Shown here: positions 31,636 to 42,556 of the stretch, in pieces
How positions within the stretch are numbered: the first letter of the stretch is position 1
Layout: every line of letters begins with the position of its first letter
Assembly: GCA_003666385.1 (NCBI GenBank)
Contig: QPIN01000063.1
Coordinates: 124,001-188,000 of the forward strand
Direction: 5' to 3'
Length of the DNA stretch: 64,000 nucleotides
Origin: Methylococcales symbiont of Hymedesmia sp. n. MRB-2018
GTDB lineage: Bacteria > Pseudomonadota > Gammaproteobacteria > Methylococcales > Methylomonadaceae
Position numbers and translations under genes: made by a program
The notes under the pieces: model-generated
What the model was told of the DNA's origin: nothing
The model's database searches: none
Seen by the model: the letters and a program-made list of their open reading frames with translations, nothing else

Positions 31636-34600
31636 TTACTGTTGTTCCAGTTCTATATTTACAGCCAACGATCGTATTTCTTTAATCAGTACGTTAAATG
31701 ACTCCGGCATACCCGCATCCATTGTATGGTTACCATCGACAATATTTTTATACATTCTGGTTCTCCCCGTTACATCATCTGATTTAACTGTCAACATTTC
31801 TTGTAATGTATAAGCAGCTCCATATGCTTCAAGTGCCCATACTTCCATCTCTCCGAAACGCTGACCACCAAACTGTGCTTTACCACCTAATGGCTGCTGC
31901 GTGACTAGACTATAAGGCCCTGTAGAACGTGCATGCATTTTATCGTCAACTAAATGGTTTAGTTTCAACATATACATGTAACCCACAGTAACTTCGCGCT
32001 CAAACGGCTCACCTGTCAAGCCATCATAGAGGGTGATTTGACCATGTTCTGGTAAATCAGCCAGCTTTAACATTCTACGAATTTCTTCTTCAGAAGCACC
32101 GTCAAATACAGGTGTTGCCATCGGGACTCCTGCCACTAAATTAGTCGCCATTTCCAGCATTTCTTTATCTGAGAAGGAATCAAGATCTTCTTTTCTACCA
32201 CTACTGTTGTAGATTTTATCGAGGAACTCTCTTATTTCTGCGATTTTAGCTTGCGCTTCCAGCATTTTTCCAATTTTAATCCCTAAACCTTTTGCTGCCC
32301 AGCCCAAATGTGTTTCAAGCACCTGCCCTACATTCATTCGAGAAGGTACACCTAACGGATTTAACAAAATGTCAATAGGGTTTCCATCTGCAGTGTAAGG
32401 CATATCCTCTACTGGAACTATTTGAGAAATAACGCCCTTGTTTCCATGTCTTCCCGCCATTTTATCGCCAGGTTGAATGCGTTTTTTAACCGCTAAATGT
32501 ACTTTAACCATTTTTAAAACACCAGGGGCTAAATCATCGCCCATAGTGATTTTTTTACACTTGATTTCAAAACACTGATCAAATTCTTTACGTTGTTTTT
32601 CAATCCGAACCGCTACTGCTTCTAATTGAACATTTATATCTTCATTTTTGACTTTGATTTTCAACCAGTCTGAATGAATTAAACCATCAAGATGCTGTCG
32701 CGTTAACTTGGCACCCTTCTTAAGGTCTCCACTAGCCACACCAATTTTTTGTCCTATCAATATTTCTGCAACACGGCTAAAAATATCATGCTCAACAATC
32801 TTCAACTGATCATCTAGATCTTTTTTGTAGCGTTTAATTTCAGACTCTTCAATTTCCAATGCTCTTTTATCTTTAGTCACACCATCCCTAGTAAATACTT
32901 GAACGTCAATTACTGTAGCGCGAATACTGCCAGGAACTCTTAGTGATGTGTCCTTAACATCTGCAGCTTTTTCACCAAAAATAGCACGTAATAATTTTTC
33001 TTCAGGTGTTAATTGTGTTTCACCTTTAGGCGTTACTTTACCTACCAGTATGTCTCCACCTTTGACCTCTGCACCCACATAAACAATACCTGACTCATCC
33101 AGTTTAGCCAGAGCTTCTTCACTGACATTTGGAATATCATCTGTAATCTCTTCAGGACTATGCTTTGTCTCTCTGGCTACACACGTTTTTTCTTCTATAT
33201 GAATGGTAGTAAATCGATCTTCTTTGACAACACGTTCAGAGACTAAAATAGAATCTTCGAAGTTATAACCATTCCAAGGCATAAATGCGATTAACATATT
33301 TTGCCCTAACGCTAATTCGCCTATATCTATAGAAGGCCCATCAGCTAAAATATCGCCTGAACTTACTTTTTCTCCAGGACGAACTAGTGGTTTTTGGTTG
33401 ATACAAGTATTCTGGTTTGATCGCGTATATTTTATTAGTGTATAGATATCAACATCTGGCATACCTTCCACTGTTTCACTATCATCAACTTTTACCACAA
33501 TTCTCGCTGCATCTACTGTCTCAATGATACCGCTGCGGTTAGCAACCACTGTTACTCCTGAATCTTTGGCCACTACACGCTCCATTCCTGTTCCCACCAA
33601 TGGCTTTTCAGCCCTTAATGTAGGAACAGCCTGGCGCTGCATGTTTGAGCCCATTAGTGCTCTGTTAGCATCATCATGCTCTAAAAATGGAATAATTGAT
33701 GCCGCGACTGAAACGATCTGCTTGGATGATACATCCATATATTGAACGCTGTCAGATGTAGCCAAAGTAAATTCATCTTTGTACCTTGCAGATACTAGAC
33801 CATCAATTAACTTGCCTTTTTCATCAACTGCCGCACTCGCCTGAGCAATAACAAAATCACCTTCTTCAATGGCTGATAAATAATCAACTTGATCCGTTAC
33901 CTGCCCATCTTTAACTTGTCTATAAGGAGTTTCCAGAAAACCATACGAGTTAGTTCTGGCATAAACAGATAGAGAATTGATTAAACCAATGTTTGGTCCT
34001 TCTGGTGTTTCAATAGGACAAACTCGCCCATAATGAGTTGTATGTACATCTCTTACTTCAAAACCTGCTCTTTCTCTTGCTAAACCACCTGGCCCCAAAG
34101 CTGAAACCCGTCGCTTATGAGTCACTTGTGACAATGGATTATTCTGATCCATAAATTGAGACAACTGACTGGAACCAAAAAATTCTTTCACTGCTGCAGA
34201 AACAGGTTTTGCATTGATAATTTCCTGCGGCATATAGCCTTCAGAATCGGCCAGTGTTAAGCGCTCTCTAACAGCTCTTTCAACACGAACCAATCCTATA
34301 CGAAATTGATTTTCAATCATTTCGCCTACTGATCTAACGCGTCGATTGCCTAAATGATCAATATCATCAACCGTGCCATTACCATTTCTAATAGCAATTA
34401 ATTCTTTCAATACATCAACAATATCGTCTTTATTTAATATCCCTTCACCTTCCGTTTCTTCTCTACCCAAGCGACGATTAAATTTCATTCGCCCTACTGC
34501 GGACAAGTCATAACGATCGGTTGTAAAAAACAGATTTGAAAAAAGATTTTCAGCAGAGTCTTTGGTAGGTGGCTCACCCGGTCGCATCATTCTATATATT

Positions 34601-35712
34601 TCAACCAAACCTTCTAATCTACTACTAGAAGAATCTAATCTCATAGCATTTGAAATGTATGTACCTCTATCCAGATCATTCACATACAAAACATTTATTT
34701 CTACAATGTCTTTATCTATTAGTTGCTGCAATAAGTATTCAGTCAGCTCATCATTAACATTGGCAACAAGCTCACCCGTCTCTTTGTCGACTACATTATG
34801 AGCGAGAATCTTTCCATATAAGTACTCTTTAGGCACCTCAATCTCAGTAACATTCGCCTTAGTCATTTTCCTGATGTGCTTAGCCGTTATTCTACGTCCT
34901 TCTTCAACTAACACTTTTCCATCATGTTTAATATCAAAAGCTGCCATTTCACCACGCAAACGCTCAGGTATAAGATGATATTTGATGGCTTCATTTGATA
35001 ATTCAAATTTATTGGTATCGAAGAACATGTCTATCATTTCTTCGTTATCATAACCTAGTGCTCTTAATAGAATTGTTGCTGGTATTTTACGTCTTCTATC
35101 TATTCTTACATATACCGCATCTTTATGATCAAATTCAAAATCTAACCATGAACCACGATAAGGAATAACTCTAGCGTTATATAACAGCTTACCTGAAGAA
35201 TGCGTTTTACCTTTATCATGATCAAAGAACACACCTGGTGAACGATGAAGCTGCGACACAACAACACGCTCGGTACCATTGATTACAAAAGTACCGTTAT
35301 CTGTCATCAAAGGAAGTTCACCCATGTAGACTTCTTGCTCCCTGATATCCTTAACAACCTTTGCAGATACTGGTGCCTCTTTATCATAAATGACCAAACG
35401 TACTTTAACGCGCAAAGATGCAGCAAAAGTAGCACCTCGCTGCTGACATTCTCTTACATCAAAAATCGGCTCACCTAATCTATACTCCACATATTCAAGT
35501 ATCGCATAGCCAGAATGACTGACAATAGGAAAAACACTGGTAAATGCCCCGTGTAAACCACTTCGCACTCTTTTTTTAGGCTTGATACCCGACTGCAAAA
35601 AACTAGCATATGAGTTAAGTTGAGTCGCTAATAGATAAGGCACATCTAAAACTACTGTGCCTTTCTCAAAATTATTTCGAATACGCTTTTTTTCGGTAAA
35701 AGAATAGGTCAT
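31636..35712 (-). CDS. rpoB: RNA polymerase beta subunit
   Basis: Catalytic subunit with the rifampicin pocket; the cluster region [33 protein letters not shown] is seen in pieces and looks like the sensitive form. C-terminal signature [26 protein letters not shown]. 1358 residues against 1342 in E. coli. It starts 184 nt after rplL, where E. coli has the rplL-rpoB attenuator and RNase III site; I could not identify an equivalent hairpin there. Confidence 0.98.
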   Translation of the reverse strand: MTYSFTEKKRIRNNFEKGTVVLDVPYLLATQLNSYASFLQSGIKPKKRVRSGLHGAFTSVFPIVSHSGYAILEYVEYRLGEPIFDVRECQQRGATFAASLRVKVRLVIYDKEAPVSAKVVKDIREQEVYMGELPLMTDNGTFVINGTERVVVSQLHRSPGVFFDHDKGKTHSSGKLLYNARVIPYRGSWLDFEFDHKDAVYVRIDRRRKIPATILLRALGYDNEEMIDMFFDTNKFELSNEAIKYHLIPERLRGEMAAFDIKHDGKVLVEEGRRITAKHIRKMTKANVTEIEVPKEYLYGKILAHNVVDKETGELVANVNDELTEYLLQQLIDKDIVEINVLYVNDLDRGTYISNAMRLDSSSSRLEGLVEIYRMMRPGEPPTKDSAENLFSNLFFTTDRYDLSAVGRMKFNRRLGREETEGEGILNKDDIVDVLKELIAIRNGNGTVDDIDHLGNRRVRSVGEMIENQFRIGLVRVERAVRERLTLADSEGYMPQEIINAKPVSAAVKEFFGSSQLSQFMDQNNPLSQVTHKRRVSALGPGGLARERAGFEVRDVHTTHYGRVCPIETPEGPNIGLINSLSVYARTNSYGFLETPYRQVKDGQVTDQVDYLSAIEEGDFVIAQASAAVDEKGKLIDGLVSARYKDEFTLATSDSVQYMDVSSKQIVSVAASIIPFLEHDDANRALMGSNMQRQAVPTLRAEKPLVGTGMERVVAKDSGVTVVANRSGIIETVDAARIVVKVDDSETVEGMPDVDIYTLIKYTRSNQNTCINQKPLVRPGEKVSSGDILADGPSIDIGELALGQNMLIAFMPWNGYNFEDSILVSERVVKEDRFTTIHIEEKTCVARETKHSPEEITDDIPNVSEEALAKLDESGIVYVGAEVKGGDILVGKVTPKGETQLTPEEKLLRAIFGEKAADVKDTSLRVPGSIRATVIDVQVFTRDGVTKDKRALEIEESEIKRYKKDLDDQLKIVEHDIFSRVAEILIGQKIGVASGDLKKGAKLTRQHLDGLIHSDWLKIKVKNEDINVQLEAVAVRIEKQRKEFDQCFEIKCKKITMGDDLAPGVLKMVKVHLAVKKRIQPGDKMAGRHGNKGVISQIVPVEDMPYTADGNPIDILLNPLGVPSRMNVGQVLETHLGWAAKGLGIKIGKMLEAQAKIAEIREFLDKIYNSSGRKEDLDSFSDKEMLEMATNLVAGVPMATPVFDGASEEEIRRMLKLADLPEHGQITLYDGLTGEPFEREVTVGYMYMLKLNHLVDDKMHARSTGPYSLVTQQPLGGKAQFGGQRFGEMEVWALEAYGAAYTLQEMLTVKSDDVTGRTRMYKNIVDGNHTMDAGMPESFNVLIKEIRSLAVNIELEQQ

Positions 35713-35896
35713 ATTACCTCCATACCTTCAATCAATGGATTGTTTAAATTCGCCAAAATTAACCTAATTTGGACGATACTTTCTACAAACAGTAAAAGAC
35801 CAGTGACAAATTGCCACCAGCCCACTATTCATATCCTAGAAAAATTATAAGCCGAATAAACTACGTCTTATGCCTCTCGATTTACATAGATTCTTG

Positions 35897-36271
35897 TTAT
35901 TTAAGCTCACCAGAAGCACCAGCTTCTTCAAGAGTTTTCAGCGTTTCTTCGGCTTCAGTTTTACTAACACCTTCTTTAACAGGTGTTGGCGCACCCTCTA
36001 CAGCACCTTTTGCATCTTTTAACCCTAAGCCAGTGATAGCACGTACCGCTTTAATAACAGCTACTTTATTATCACCAAACGATGTTAAAATAACATCAAA
36101 TTCAGTTTGTTCTTCACCACCACCTGCATCACCACCTTCAGCAGGAGCAGCCACTGCTGCAACTACAGATGTCACGCCAAACTTTTCTTCCATCGCTGAA
36201 ATCAAGTCAACGATTTCCATAACAGTCATGTTTGAAACTGCTTCTAAGATATCTTTTTGTGAAATTGCCAT
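35897..36271 (-). CDS. rplL: 50S ribosomal protein L7/L12
   Basis: bL12, the multicopy stalk protein that recruits translational GTPases. 124 residues: N-terminal dimerisation part (about 1-35), Ala/Gly hinge ([19 protein letters not shown]) and C-terminal domain with [20 protein letters not shown]. It follows rplJ after 36 nt. Confidence 0.98.
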   Translation of the reverse strand: MAISQKDILEAVSNMTVMEIVDLISAMEEKFGVTSVVAAVAAPAEGGDAGGGEEQTEFDVILTSFGDNKVAVIKAVRAITGLGLKDAKGAVEGAPTPVKEGVSKTEAEETLKTLEEAGASGELK

Positions 36272-36307
36272 TTCTTATCTTCCTCTAAATAGGTTGTTAA
36301 CGGGTAT

Positions 36308-36823
36308 TTAAGCTTCCGCTGTTTTTGTTGTTGATTCTTGCATTTGATCTTTAAAAGCGACCAATGTACGTACCAGTTTTCCAACAGGTGCCTTCATTAC
36401 AGCCATAATCAAACCAATACCTTCGTCTCGTGTAGGCATACTTGCCAAACGAGCCAGCTCAGATACATCAAGTGATTGACCATCAAAGCCAATTACCTTA
36501 GCAATTAATTTGTCATTGGTTTTTGCAAAATCATTAATTAATCGTGCTGCTGCGCTAGGTGCCTCCATTGAAAAAGCAATGATTAACGGGCCTTTCAACC
36601 CATCTTGCATGCATTCAAATGCTGTTCCTGCTATCGCGCGCTTTGCCAAAGTGTTTTTGACCACCCGCAGATAAACATCCATTTCTTTTGCTTTAACGCG
36701 CAACGCTGTTAATTCAGCTACCGTTAAACCACGATATTCAGCTGCTACTACGGATAATGCTTTGGCAGCATATCGAGCAACTTCATCAACAACTACCTTT
36801 TTGCCATCTAGGTTTAATGCCAC
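36308..36823 (-). CDS. rplJ: 50S ribosomal protein L10
   Basis: uL10, the stalk base that anchors L7/L12 dimers. 171 residues; N-terminal rRNA-binding domain with EYRGLTVAELTALRVKAKE, C-terminal helix ending in LVRTLVAFKDQ. In E. coli L10 with L12 represses its own mRNA; the 206-nt leader upstream fits that arrangement. A GGAGG ribosome binding site is close to the ATG. Confidence 0.98.
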   Translation of the reverse strand: MALNLDGKKVVVDEVARYAAKALSVVAAEYRGLTVAELTALRVKAKEMDVYLRVVKNTLAKRAIAGTAFECMQDGLKGPLIIAFSMEAPSAAARLINDFAKTNDKLIAKVIGFDGQSLDVSELARLASMPTRDEGIGLIMAVMKAPVGKLVRTLVAFKDQMQESTTKTAEA

Positions 36824-36957
36824 AGATTACCTCCGGTAATTTTCAGACTTTCGTCTAATTTGAATAAAACACATTTTTTTACAATGCACCTTACGGTTCC
36901 CTTACCCATATTCAGGTAAAGCCATTCCGTCTACGTTGGCCTACAAAATTGCTATAA

Positions 36958-37014
36958 ATTATACTTTTCAGCACCAACGGTCTTTGACGGTTGCCAGTTA
37001 CCAGCAACCCAAAG
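36958..37014 (-). promoter_or_regulatory. rplJL leader: hairpin and candidate promoter
   Basis: The 206-nt gap 36824-37029 separates rplA from rplJ. On the minus strand, CTTTG-GGTTGC (37014-37004) pairs with GCAACC-GT-CAAAG (36994-36982), an 11-bp stem with a small bulge just after the rplA stop. A TATAAT (36963-36958) follows it; no clean -35 is seen. The position matches the known L10 leader that binds L10-L12, but the binding structure itself was not derived. Confidence 0.45.
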
Positions 37015-37029
37015 TTCTTACTTACTTCT

Positions 37030-37725
37030 TTATACGACAATGCTTGATTGCTCAATACACAAACCAGGCCCCATCGTTGATGAAATCGCTATTTTCTTCA
37101 AATACACGCCTTTAGCAGAAGAAGGTTTTGATTTTGTCAAATCTGCAATCAAAAATTCTAAATTCTCTTTAATTGATGCTTCATCAAATGATACTTTTCC
37201 TATTGAGCAGTGAATAATCCCACCTTTATCGGTACGATATCTTACTTGACCTGATTTTGCGTTTTTTACAGCTATTGCAACATCAGGTGTTACTGTGCCT
37301 ATTTTAGGATTTGGCATCAATCCTCTTGGGCCAAGAATCTGACCTAATTGTCCAACTACACGCATAGCATCTGGCGATGCAATCACTACATCAAAGTCCA
37401 TTTCGCCTTTTTTAACCTGTGCAGCTAAATCATCCATACCTACAATATCTGCACCTGCTTCTTTGGCTGCATCAGCATTATGCCCTTGTGTAAAAACAGC
37501 AACTCGCACGATCTTCCCAGTACCATGTGGCAAAACTGAAGCACCACGTACATTCTGCTCTGATTTTCTTGGATCAACGCCTAAAACAACACTGACATCA
37601 ACTGACTCGTCAAACTTGGGATTAGCAAATTCTTTTAATAAAGCAACACACTCTGTAATTGAATATTGCTTATTTGTATCAATTTTATCTGCAATTAATT
37701 TAGCTTTTTTAGATAACTTAGTCAT
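37030..37725 (-). CDS. rplA: 50S ribosomal protein L1
   Basis: uL1, the mobile E-site stalk, and in E. coli the repressor of the rplKA operon. 231 residues. Signature [19 protein letters not shown] and the final [11 protein letters not shown]. Its ATG lies inside the end of rplK (8-nt overlap, ATGACTAA), implying translational coupling. Confidence 0.98.
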   Translation of the reverse strand: MTKLSKKAKLIADKIDTNKQYSITECVALLKEFANPKFDESVDVSVVLGVDPRKSEQNVRGASVLPHGTGKIVRVAVFTQGHNADAAKEAGADIVGMDDLAAQVKKGEMDFDVVIASPDAMRVVGQLGQILGPRGLMPNPKIGTVTPDVAIAVKNAKSGQVRYRTDKGGIIHCSIGKVSFDEASIKENLEFLIADLTKSKPSSAKGVYLKKIAISSTMGPGLCIEQSSIVV

Positions 37726-38158
37726 TTACTAAGCCCTCCACATCCAGACCCATGCTTCTTGCACTGCCTGCTATAATATTTACTGCTGCATCCATATCTG
37801 TTGCATTAAGATCTTGCATTTTAATGGTAGCAATTTCTTCTAACTGTGTACGTGTTACTGTGCCAACTTTCTCCGTATTAGGTGTGCCACTGCCTTTTTT
37901 AACACCTGCCGCTTTCATTAACAAAACTGCCGCAGGTGGTGTTTTGGTAATAAAAGTAAAACTTTTATCACTATAAACAGTGATCACCACAGGAATAGGT
38001 AGCCCTTTTTCCATATCACCTGTTTTTGCATTAAACGCCTTACAAAACTCCATGATATTTACACCGTGCTGCCCTAATGCCGGACCCACTGGAGGACTTG
38101 GATTTGCTTCCCCAGCTTTAACTTGTAATTTAATATACGCATCTATTTTTTTTGCCAT
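37718..38158 (-). CDS. rplK: 50S ribosomal protein L11
   Basis: uL11 at the GTPase-associated centre; required for RelA activation and bound by thiostrepton. 146 residues; the proline-rich N-terminal part [21 protein letters not shown] and the C-terminal RNA-binding helices are canonical. Overlaps rplA by 8 nt. Confidence 0.98.
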   Translation of the reverse strand: MAKKIDAYIKLQVKAGEANPSPPVGPALGQHGVNIMEFCKAFNAKTGDMEKGLPIPVVITVYSDKSFTFITKTPPAAVLLMKAAGVKKGSGTPNTEKVGTVTRTQLEEIATIKMQDLNATDMDAAVNIIAGSARSMGLDVEGLVND

Positions 38159-38210
38159 CTCTCACTCCTAGTTGGGTGCAACCGCTTTTTCAGCTCCCCA
38201 AGAAACAAAA

Positions 38211-38238
38211 ATCCCTACCCTTAAAAAAGGATAGAGAT
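38211..38238 (-). terminator. Hairpin terminator after nusG
   Basis: On the minus strand AUCUCUAUCCUU (38238-38227) pairs with AAGGGUAGGGAU (38222-38211), 12 pairs including three G-U, around a 4-nt U loop, followed by UUUUUG. It sits just after the nusG stop (38257), separating secE-nusG from rplKA. Confidence 0.7.
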
Positions 38239-38256
38239 TCATTTAAATAAAAAATA

Positions 38257-38790
38257 TTACTGCTTTTCAACTTGACCAAATTCCAACTCTACTGGAGTAG
38301 AACGACCAAAAATTAATACCGAAACTTTTAACCTGCTCTTTTCGTAATTCACTTCTTCAATGCTACCATTAAAATCTTTAAATGGACCGTCAATTACACG
38401 AACAACTTCACCCACTTCAAATAATACTTTCGGTCTTGGTTTATTAACACCTTCTTCAACTCGATCAAGAATTGCACTCGCTTCTTGATCTGAGATAGCT
38501 GTGGGTCTGTCTGGTTTTCCACCAATAAAACCCAGCACTCTTGGAATATTACGCACCAAATGCCAAGTCTCTTCCGTTAAATCCATCTGTACCAAAACAT
38601 AGCCAGGAAAAAACTTTCTTTCACTCTTGCGTTGTTGCCCCATCCGCATTTCAACAACTTCTTCAGTTGGAACCAAAATCTTTCCGAAATGGGACTGAAG
38701 TCCTTCAAGCTCTATCTTTTCTTCTAGAGCCAGCCTAACTTTATTTTCATAGTTTGAATAAGCATGTACCACATACCAACGAAGTGCCAT
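38257..38790 (-). CDS. nusG: Transcription antitermination factor NusG
   Basis: Universal elongation factor linking RNA polymerase to Rho or to ribosomal S10. The NGN domain (about 3-120) contains [14 protein letters not shown] and [12 protein letters not shown], with the KOW domain near the end ([16 protein letters not shown]). 177 residues. It starts 4 nt after secE. Confidence 0.98.
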   Translation of the reverse strand: MALRWYVVHAYSNYENKVRLALEEKIELEGLQSHFGKILVPTEEVVEMRMGQQRKSERKFFPGYVLVQMDLTEETWHLVRNIPRVLGFIGGKPDRPTAISDQEASAILDRVEEGVNKPRPKVLFEVGEVVRVIDGPFKDFNGSIEEVNYEKSRLKVSVLIFGRSTPVELEFGQVEKQ

Positions 38791-38794
38791 GACT

Positions 38795-39181
38795 TTACCC
38801 TCCTTGCCCAGTTAAGATTTTAATCCCCCAAAAAAGAAACATGTCCAAAAACCACAAAATCAGCCCCACCAAAAAAACCATTCCAAAGACCAATAATGTC
38901 GTTTTTGTTGTTTCTTCTCGGCTTGGCCAGACTACTTTTCTAACTTCCTGTTTTGCTTCTAAAGCAAAAATCCATACACTCCTTCCTACTACAGTTGTTG
39001 CCATTATACTTAAGGCTATTATCACCACTGTAACCAGCGCCAATACTCTATACAAGAGTATAAAGCCAGGTTCCTCAGCAAAATAATAAAAAGCGACTAT
39101 GCCAGCCACCACAAATACAAGGGATAAACCCTGTTTTACAACATCAAGGATTTTTGACGCGTCTTCCGCCTGTGCATTCAT
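38795..39181 (-). CDS. secE: Preprotein translocase subunit SecE
   Basis: SecE clamps the SecY channel. At 128 residues it is the long proteobacterial form with three transmembrane helices (about 18-35, 41-60 and 95-118), the last preceded by the conserved amphipathic stretch [15 protein letters not shown]. First protein gene of the large minus-strand block, 39 nt after tRNA-Trp. Confidence 0.96.
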   Translation of the reverse strand: MNAQAEDASKILDVVKQGLSLVFVVAGIVAFYYFAEEPGFILLYRVLALVTVVIIALSIMATTVVGRSVWIFALEAKQEVRKVVWPSREETTKTTLLVFGMVFLVGLILWFLDMFLFWGIKILTGQGG

Positions 39182-39220
39182 TTATAAATCTTGGGGTAAT
39201 CGTGGAGTTATCTTCTGAAT

Positions 39221-39296
39221 TGGCAGGCCAGGAGGGACTCGAACCCACAACCTGCGGTTTTGGAGACCGCTGCTCTACCAATTGAGCCACTGACCT
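39221..39296 (-). tRNA. tRNA-Trp (anticodon CCA)
   Basis: A 76-nt cloverleaf with encoded 3' CCA. D-arm GCTCAATTGGTAGAGC, anticodon loop with CCA in GTCTCCAAAACC, T-loop GTTCGAGTC. Acceptor AGGTCAG pairs with CTGGCCT allowing wobble. It lies directly upstream of secE, a frequent gammaproteobacterial arrangement. Confidence 0.97.
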
Positions 39297-39440
39297 AATT
39301 CAGAAACCATAAAGAACTGCACATTGTAATCTACCTATTTTTTTGTTGCAATAAAAAAATATAACTATAATTCTGAAGCCAGTCTGTGTGATTTTTTTTA
39401 GGCTCTCAGGCAATGCGATGCACCTAAGCGCCTAGGTATA

Positions 39441-39590
39441 ATTAATTTAACTAATTTTTACCCAGGATTTTTTTTCATATTCAAGGCACATAAATTGGCG
39501 TATCCCGAATTCAGCTATAGCAAGCTACGCAACAATTTATGTAACGCAGAATATGGCAAAAAGACCAGTAAAAATGTTAAATTAATTTAA
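39441..39590. repeat. Palindromic element R2 between tRNA-Trp and tRNA-Thr
   Basis: Outer ends ATTAATTTAAC...ATTTTTAC (from 39441) and AGTAAAAATGTTAAATTAAT (to about 39586) are inverted repeats. Nested inside are CATAAATTGGCGTA and TACGCAACAATTTATG, also inverted. No ORF. The nested GCGTA/TACGCAAC pattern recalls the 120-bp dispersed repeat, but I cannot show they are one family. Confidence 0.65.
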
Positions 39591-39725
39591 CTACTCAGCG
39601 TACTCCGTAACTGCTTAGATTACCCTCTGTTTTGCTCAAGAGCAAAGCGAAAGCGCGGAGTTTACAGGTGTAAATGCGCACTTTCAACGCGGCTATGGAC
39701 AAAATAGAGGGCAAGCTGAGTAGTT
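39589..39725. repeat. Palindromic element R3 between tRNA-Trp and tRNA-Thr
   Basis: Outer arms AACTACTCAGC (39589-39599) and GCTGAGTAGTT (39715-39725) are exact inverted repeats. Inner parts CCCTCTGTTTTG (about 39623) and CAAAATAGAGGG (about 39700) pair with one mismatch. The left arm carries an extra ~20 nt, so it is an imperfect palindrome. It abuts element R2. The rest of the 497-bp gap 39297-39793 has no identifiable gene. Confidence 0.65.
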
Positions 39726-39793
39726 ACAATTAATTATTCCCAGACGCTTAACAATAAAGCAGGCCATAAAAAAAACAAAACGAAGATAGCATC

Positions 39794-39869
<76 letters not shown>

Positions 39870-39883
39870 ACATAGAATAAAGA

Positions 39884-39957
39884 TGGAGCGGGTGATGGGA
39901 ATCGAACCCACGTAATCAGCTTGGAAGGCTGGAGTTCTACCATTGAACTACACCCGC
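39884..39957 (-). tRNA. tRNA-Gly (anticodon TCC)
   Basis: 74 nt with encoded CCA. Acceptor GCGGGTG pairs with CACCCGC, anticodon TCC in CTTCCAAG, T-loop GTTCGATTC. 14 nt before tRNA-Thr, probably co-transcribed from tRNA-Tyr. Confidence 0.97.
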
Positions 39958-39976
39958 GGATTGCTTTTATTGGAAA

Positions 39977-40061
39977 TGGTGGAGGGGGGAGGATTCGAAC
40001 CTCCGAAGGTAGAACCGTCAGATTTACAGTCTGATCCCTTTGGCCACTCGGGAACCCCTCC
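39977..40061 (-). tRNA. tRNA-Tyr (anticodon GTA)
   Basis: 85 nt with a long variable arm, as expected of a class II tRNA, and encoded CCA. Acceptor GGAGGGG pairs with CCCCTCC, anticodon GTA in CTGTAAATC, T-loop GTTCGAATC. First gene of the Tyr-Gly-Thr cluster. Confidence 0.97.
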
Positions 40062-40145
40062 CAATCCAAAGCCGAACATTATGAAGCCAATAGACCTAGT
40101 AGTCAATATTTTTAGCTCATTTATTTCTTTACAAACTACGTTTTT

Positions 40146-40709
40146 TTAATTTATTTGCCCCATTGCAAAAGACATGTCTCCTGATATTATTTTGTCAATC
40201 TGTGTGCCCAACAAATCAAACGCTGATAACAAATCTTGCCGATCAATCTTTGAAAAATTTGTTAGCACATAATCTATTACAGACTTACCCTGAACAGGCC
40301 GACCAACCCCAAACCTTGCTCGACAAAAACCTTTATCACCAAGGCAGGACATAATATCCCTCAATCCATTATGACCTGCGTGCCCACCACCTATCTTTAA
40401 TTTAACCACACCCACGTCAAAATCCAGATCATCATGAATCACAAGAATTTCTTCACTTTCCATCTTATAAAACTTTGCAACAGAAGCAACAGACAAGCCG
40501 CTTCTGTTCATAAAGGTTTGCGGCTTTAATAAGATAACTTTTCTTGTACCAATAAAAACAGTCGCCACCAAACCATGAAACTTTGACTCTTTCAACCACT
40601 CCGAAAACTGGCTCTCTAACAGGTAGTCTAAAAACAAAAACCCAGCGTTATGCCGGGTCCTTTCGTATTGAGAACCAGGATTTCCCAGCCCTACAATAAG
40701 CTTGATCAT
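40146..40709 (-). CDS. pth: Peptidyl-tRNA hydrolase
   Basis: Cleaves peptidyl-tRNA released by abortive translation, recycling tRNA. 187 residues; LIVGLGNPGSQYERTRHNAGF places the catalytic histidine at 20, followed by KPQTFMNRSG and HDDLDFDVGVVKLKIGGGHAGHNGLRDI in pieces. Follows rplY by 20 nt, with prs further upstream; prs-rplY-pth is a common proteobacterial order. Confidence 0.97.
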   Translation of the reverse strand: MIKLIVGLGNPGSQYERTRHNAGFLFLDYLLESQFSEWLKESKFHGLVATVFIGTRKVILLKPQTFMNRSGLSVASVAKFYKMESEEILVIHDDLDFDVGVVKLKIGGGHAGHNGLRDIMSCLGDKGFCRARFGVGRPVQGKSVIDYVLTNFSKIDRQDLLSAFDLLGTQIDKIISGDMSFAMGQIN

Positions 40710-40729
40710 TTTTACAAAAAACTATCTGA

Positions 40730-41389
40730 CTATTCCTCTTCCGTCTCTTCTTCACCTGCTACTGATTCTACCTCTTCTTTTTCATCATCTTCCTGTGGAC
40801 TTCTAACTTTCATCACCTGAGCAACGGTATGATCGTGATCACCTTCCTGCGCTAAAGCAATAACAGTAACACCTTCTGGTATTGTAATATCTGTTAAATG
40901 AATTGAAGAGCCAAGCTCTATATCTGCCAAATCTACTTCTATATACTCTGGCAAAGCAGAAGGCAGACATGACACTTCAATGTCAACCATAGCATGCGTT
41001 ACTACACCGCCCATTTTGACACCCAGACAAATATCTTCGTTAGTAAAATGCAAGGGCACTTTCGCTTTCAAAGCCTGCGACTCATCTATTCGCATAAAAT
41101 CTAAATGCAATATCTGCGCCTTTGCAGGGTGACGTTGAACTCCCTTCAAAACCGCTTTTTCTGTTTTACCATCTATCTTTAAATTCAATACATGAGAATA
41201 AACTGCTTCGTGCTCAAGATGCTTGCTAACATCATTATAATCCAAAATGATCGATTGAGGTGCTGCAGATCTACCATATACAACCGCAGGCAACTTACCT
41301 TCGCGACGCGTTGCTCTTGCGGCAGACCTGCCAGAAAGATCACGTTTTTCAGCTACAAATTCAAATACACTAGACATCTTCTTCTCCAC
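40730..41389 (-). CDS. rplY: 50S ribosomal protein L25, CTC (two-domain) form
   Basis: 5S rRNA-binding protein. At 219 residues it is the long general-stress/CTC form with an extra C-terminal beta domain, not the ~94-residue E. coli form. N-terminal GRSAARATRREGKLPAVVYG and PAKAQILHLDFMRID are typical. The C-terminus is strongly acidic (EEDDEKEEVESVAGEEETEEE region). I keep the first Met; a start three to five residues later is equally possible. Confidence 0.96.
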   Translation of the reverse strand: MEKKMSSVFEFVAEKRDLSGRSAARATRREGKLPAVVYGRSAAPQSIILDYNDVSKHLEHEAVYSHVLNLKIDGKTEKAVLKGVQRHPAKAQILHLDFMRIDESQALKAKVPLHFTNEDICLGVKMGGVVTHAMVDIEVSCLPSALPEYIEVDLADIELGSSIHLTDITIPEGVTVIALAQEGDHDHTVAQVMKVRSPQEDDEKEEVESVAGEEETEEE

Positions 41390-41430
41390 AACACACCTTT
41401 ATTAGGTACGCACTTTTCTTTAAAATTTAT

Positions 41431-42381
41431 TTAATCGACATAGAGCGAACTAACCGACTCACTCTCCGCAATTCGCCTGATTGTTTCAGCCAGCATTTCT
41501 GCAACACTTAACTGTCTAATCTTATCTATTCCCAATAACTCATCATTCAACGGTATTGTATCTGTCACTACCAGCTCGTCCAGCACAGACCGTCTGATAT
41601 TTTGAGCGGCAGCTCCTGATAAAACTGGGTGTGTACAATAAGCAACTACTTTCAAAGCGCCTTTACTCTTTAGGGCTTTAGCTGCGTTACATAAAGTACC
41701 TGCCGTATCCACCAAGTCATCAATCATCACACACGTTCTCCTTGAAACATCACCGATAATATGCATAATCTCAGACACATTCGCCTTAGGCCGCCGCTTA
41801 TCAATGATAGCCAAATCAGCATCCAATCGCTTGGCCAGTGCTCTCGCCCTTACTACCCCGCCTACGTCAGGAGAGACAACAATCAAGTTTTCATGTTTTT
41901 GTCGCCAAACATCCCCTAGCAACAATGGCGAAGCATAAACATTATCCACAGGAATATCAAAAAACCCCTGTACCTGATCAGCGTGCAAATCAACTGTTAA
42001 AATACGATCCGCACCCGCAGTATCCAACATATTAGCCACAAGCTTTGCGGTAATAGGCACTCTTGCAGATCTTGTACGCCTATCTTGCCTTGCATAACCA
42101 TAATACGGAATCACTGCCGTGACCCTTAATGCAGATGCTCTTTTTAAAGCATCAATCATCACCAGCAATTCCATCAAATGTTCATTAGCCGGCGAGCATG
42201 TTGGCTGAATGACAAATACATCCCTACCCCGTACATTCTCCTCAATTTCAACAACTATCTCTTCATCGCTAAAACGACCTACGGTAGCCATGCCTAGCCG
42301 CATATTTAACTTCTTCGTTATACCTTCAGATAAGGCTCTATTAGCATTACCAGAAAATATCATCATAGAAGCATCTTGCAT
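41431..42381 (-). CDS. prs: Ribose-phosphate pyrophosphokinase
   Basis: Makes PRPP from ribose 5-phosphate and ATP for purine, pyrimidine, His, Trp and NAD synthesis. 316 residues. Motifs: [17 protein letters not shown] (metal and ATP site), [19 protein letters not shown], and the PRPP loop [12 protein letters not shown]. Preceded by tRNA-Gln 87 nt upstream. Confidence 0.98.
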   Translation of the reverse strand: MQDASMMIFSGNANRALSEGITKKLNMRLGMATVGRFSDEEIVVEIEENVRGRDVFVIQPTCSPANEHLMELLVMIDALKRASALRVTAVIPYYGYARQDRRTRSARVPITAKLVANMLDTAGADRILTVDLHADQVQGFFDIPVDNVYASPLLLGDVWRQKHENLIVVSPDVGGVVRARALAKRLDADLAIIDKRRPKANVSEIMHIIGDVSRRTCVMIDDLVDTAGTLCNAAKALKSKGALKVVAYCTHPVLSGAAAQNIRRSVLDELVVTDTIPLNDELLGIDKIRQLSVAEMLAETIRRIAESESVSSLYVD

Positions 42382-42468
42382 TTAAGCACTCCGATAGTTA
42401 TTACCAATGAATATATTGAATGTGTATAAAATAGACTAAATACCCTTACTTTACACACATTCCAAAAA

Positions 42469-42543
42469 TGGCTGGGCTACCAGGATTCGAACCTGGGTAT
42501 GCGGAGATCAAAACCCCGTGCCTTACCGCTTGGCGATAGCCCA
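42469..42543 (-). tRNA. tRNA-Gln (anticodon TTG)
   Basis: 75 nt with encoded CCA. Acceptor TGGGCTA pairs with TAGCCCA, anticodon TTG in GTTTTGATC, T-loop GTTCGAATC. Lies between ispE (13 nt upstream) and prs, a well-known gammaproteobacterial arrangement. Confidence 0.97.
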
Positions 42544-42556
42544 ATAATCGATCAAA

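Noticed and set aside
39300..39380. A/T-rich hairpin (ATTTTTTT...AAAAAAAT) after tRNA-Trp as a promoter or terminator
   Set aside because: No GC stem and lies upstream, not downstream, of the minus-strand tRNA-Trp; not enough to assign a role.
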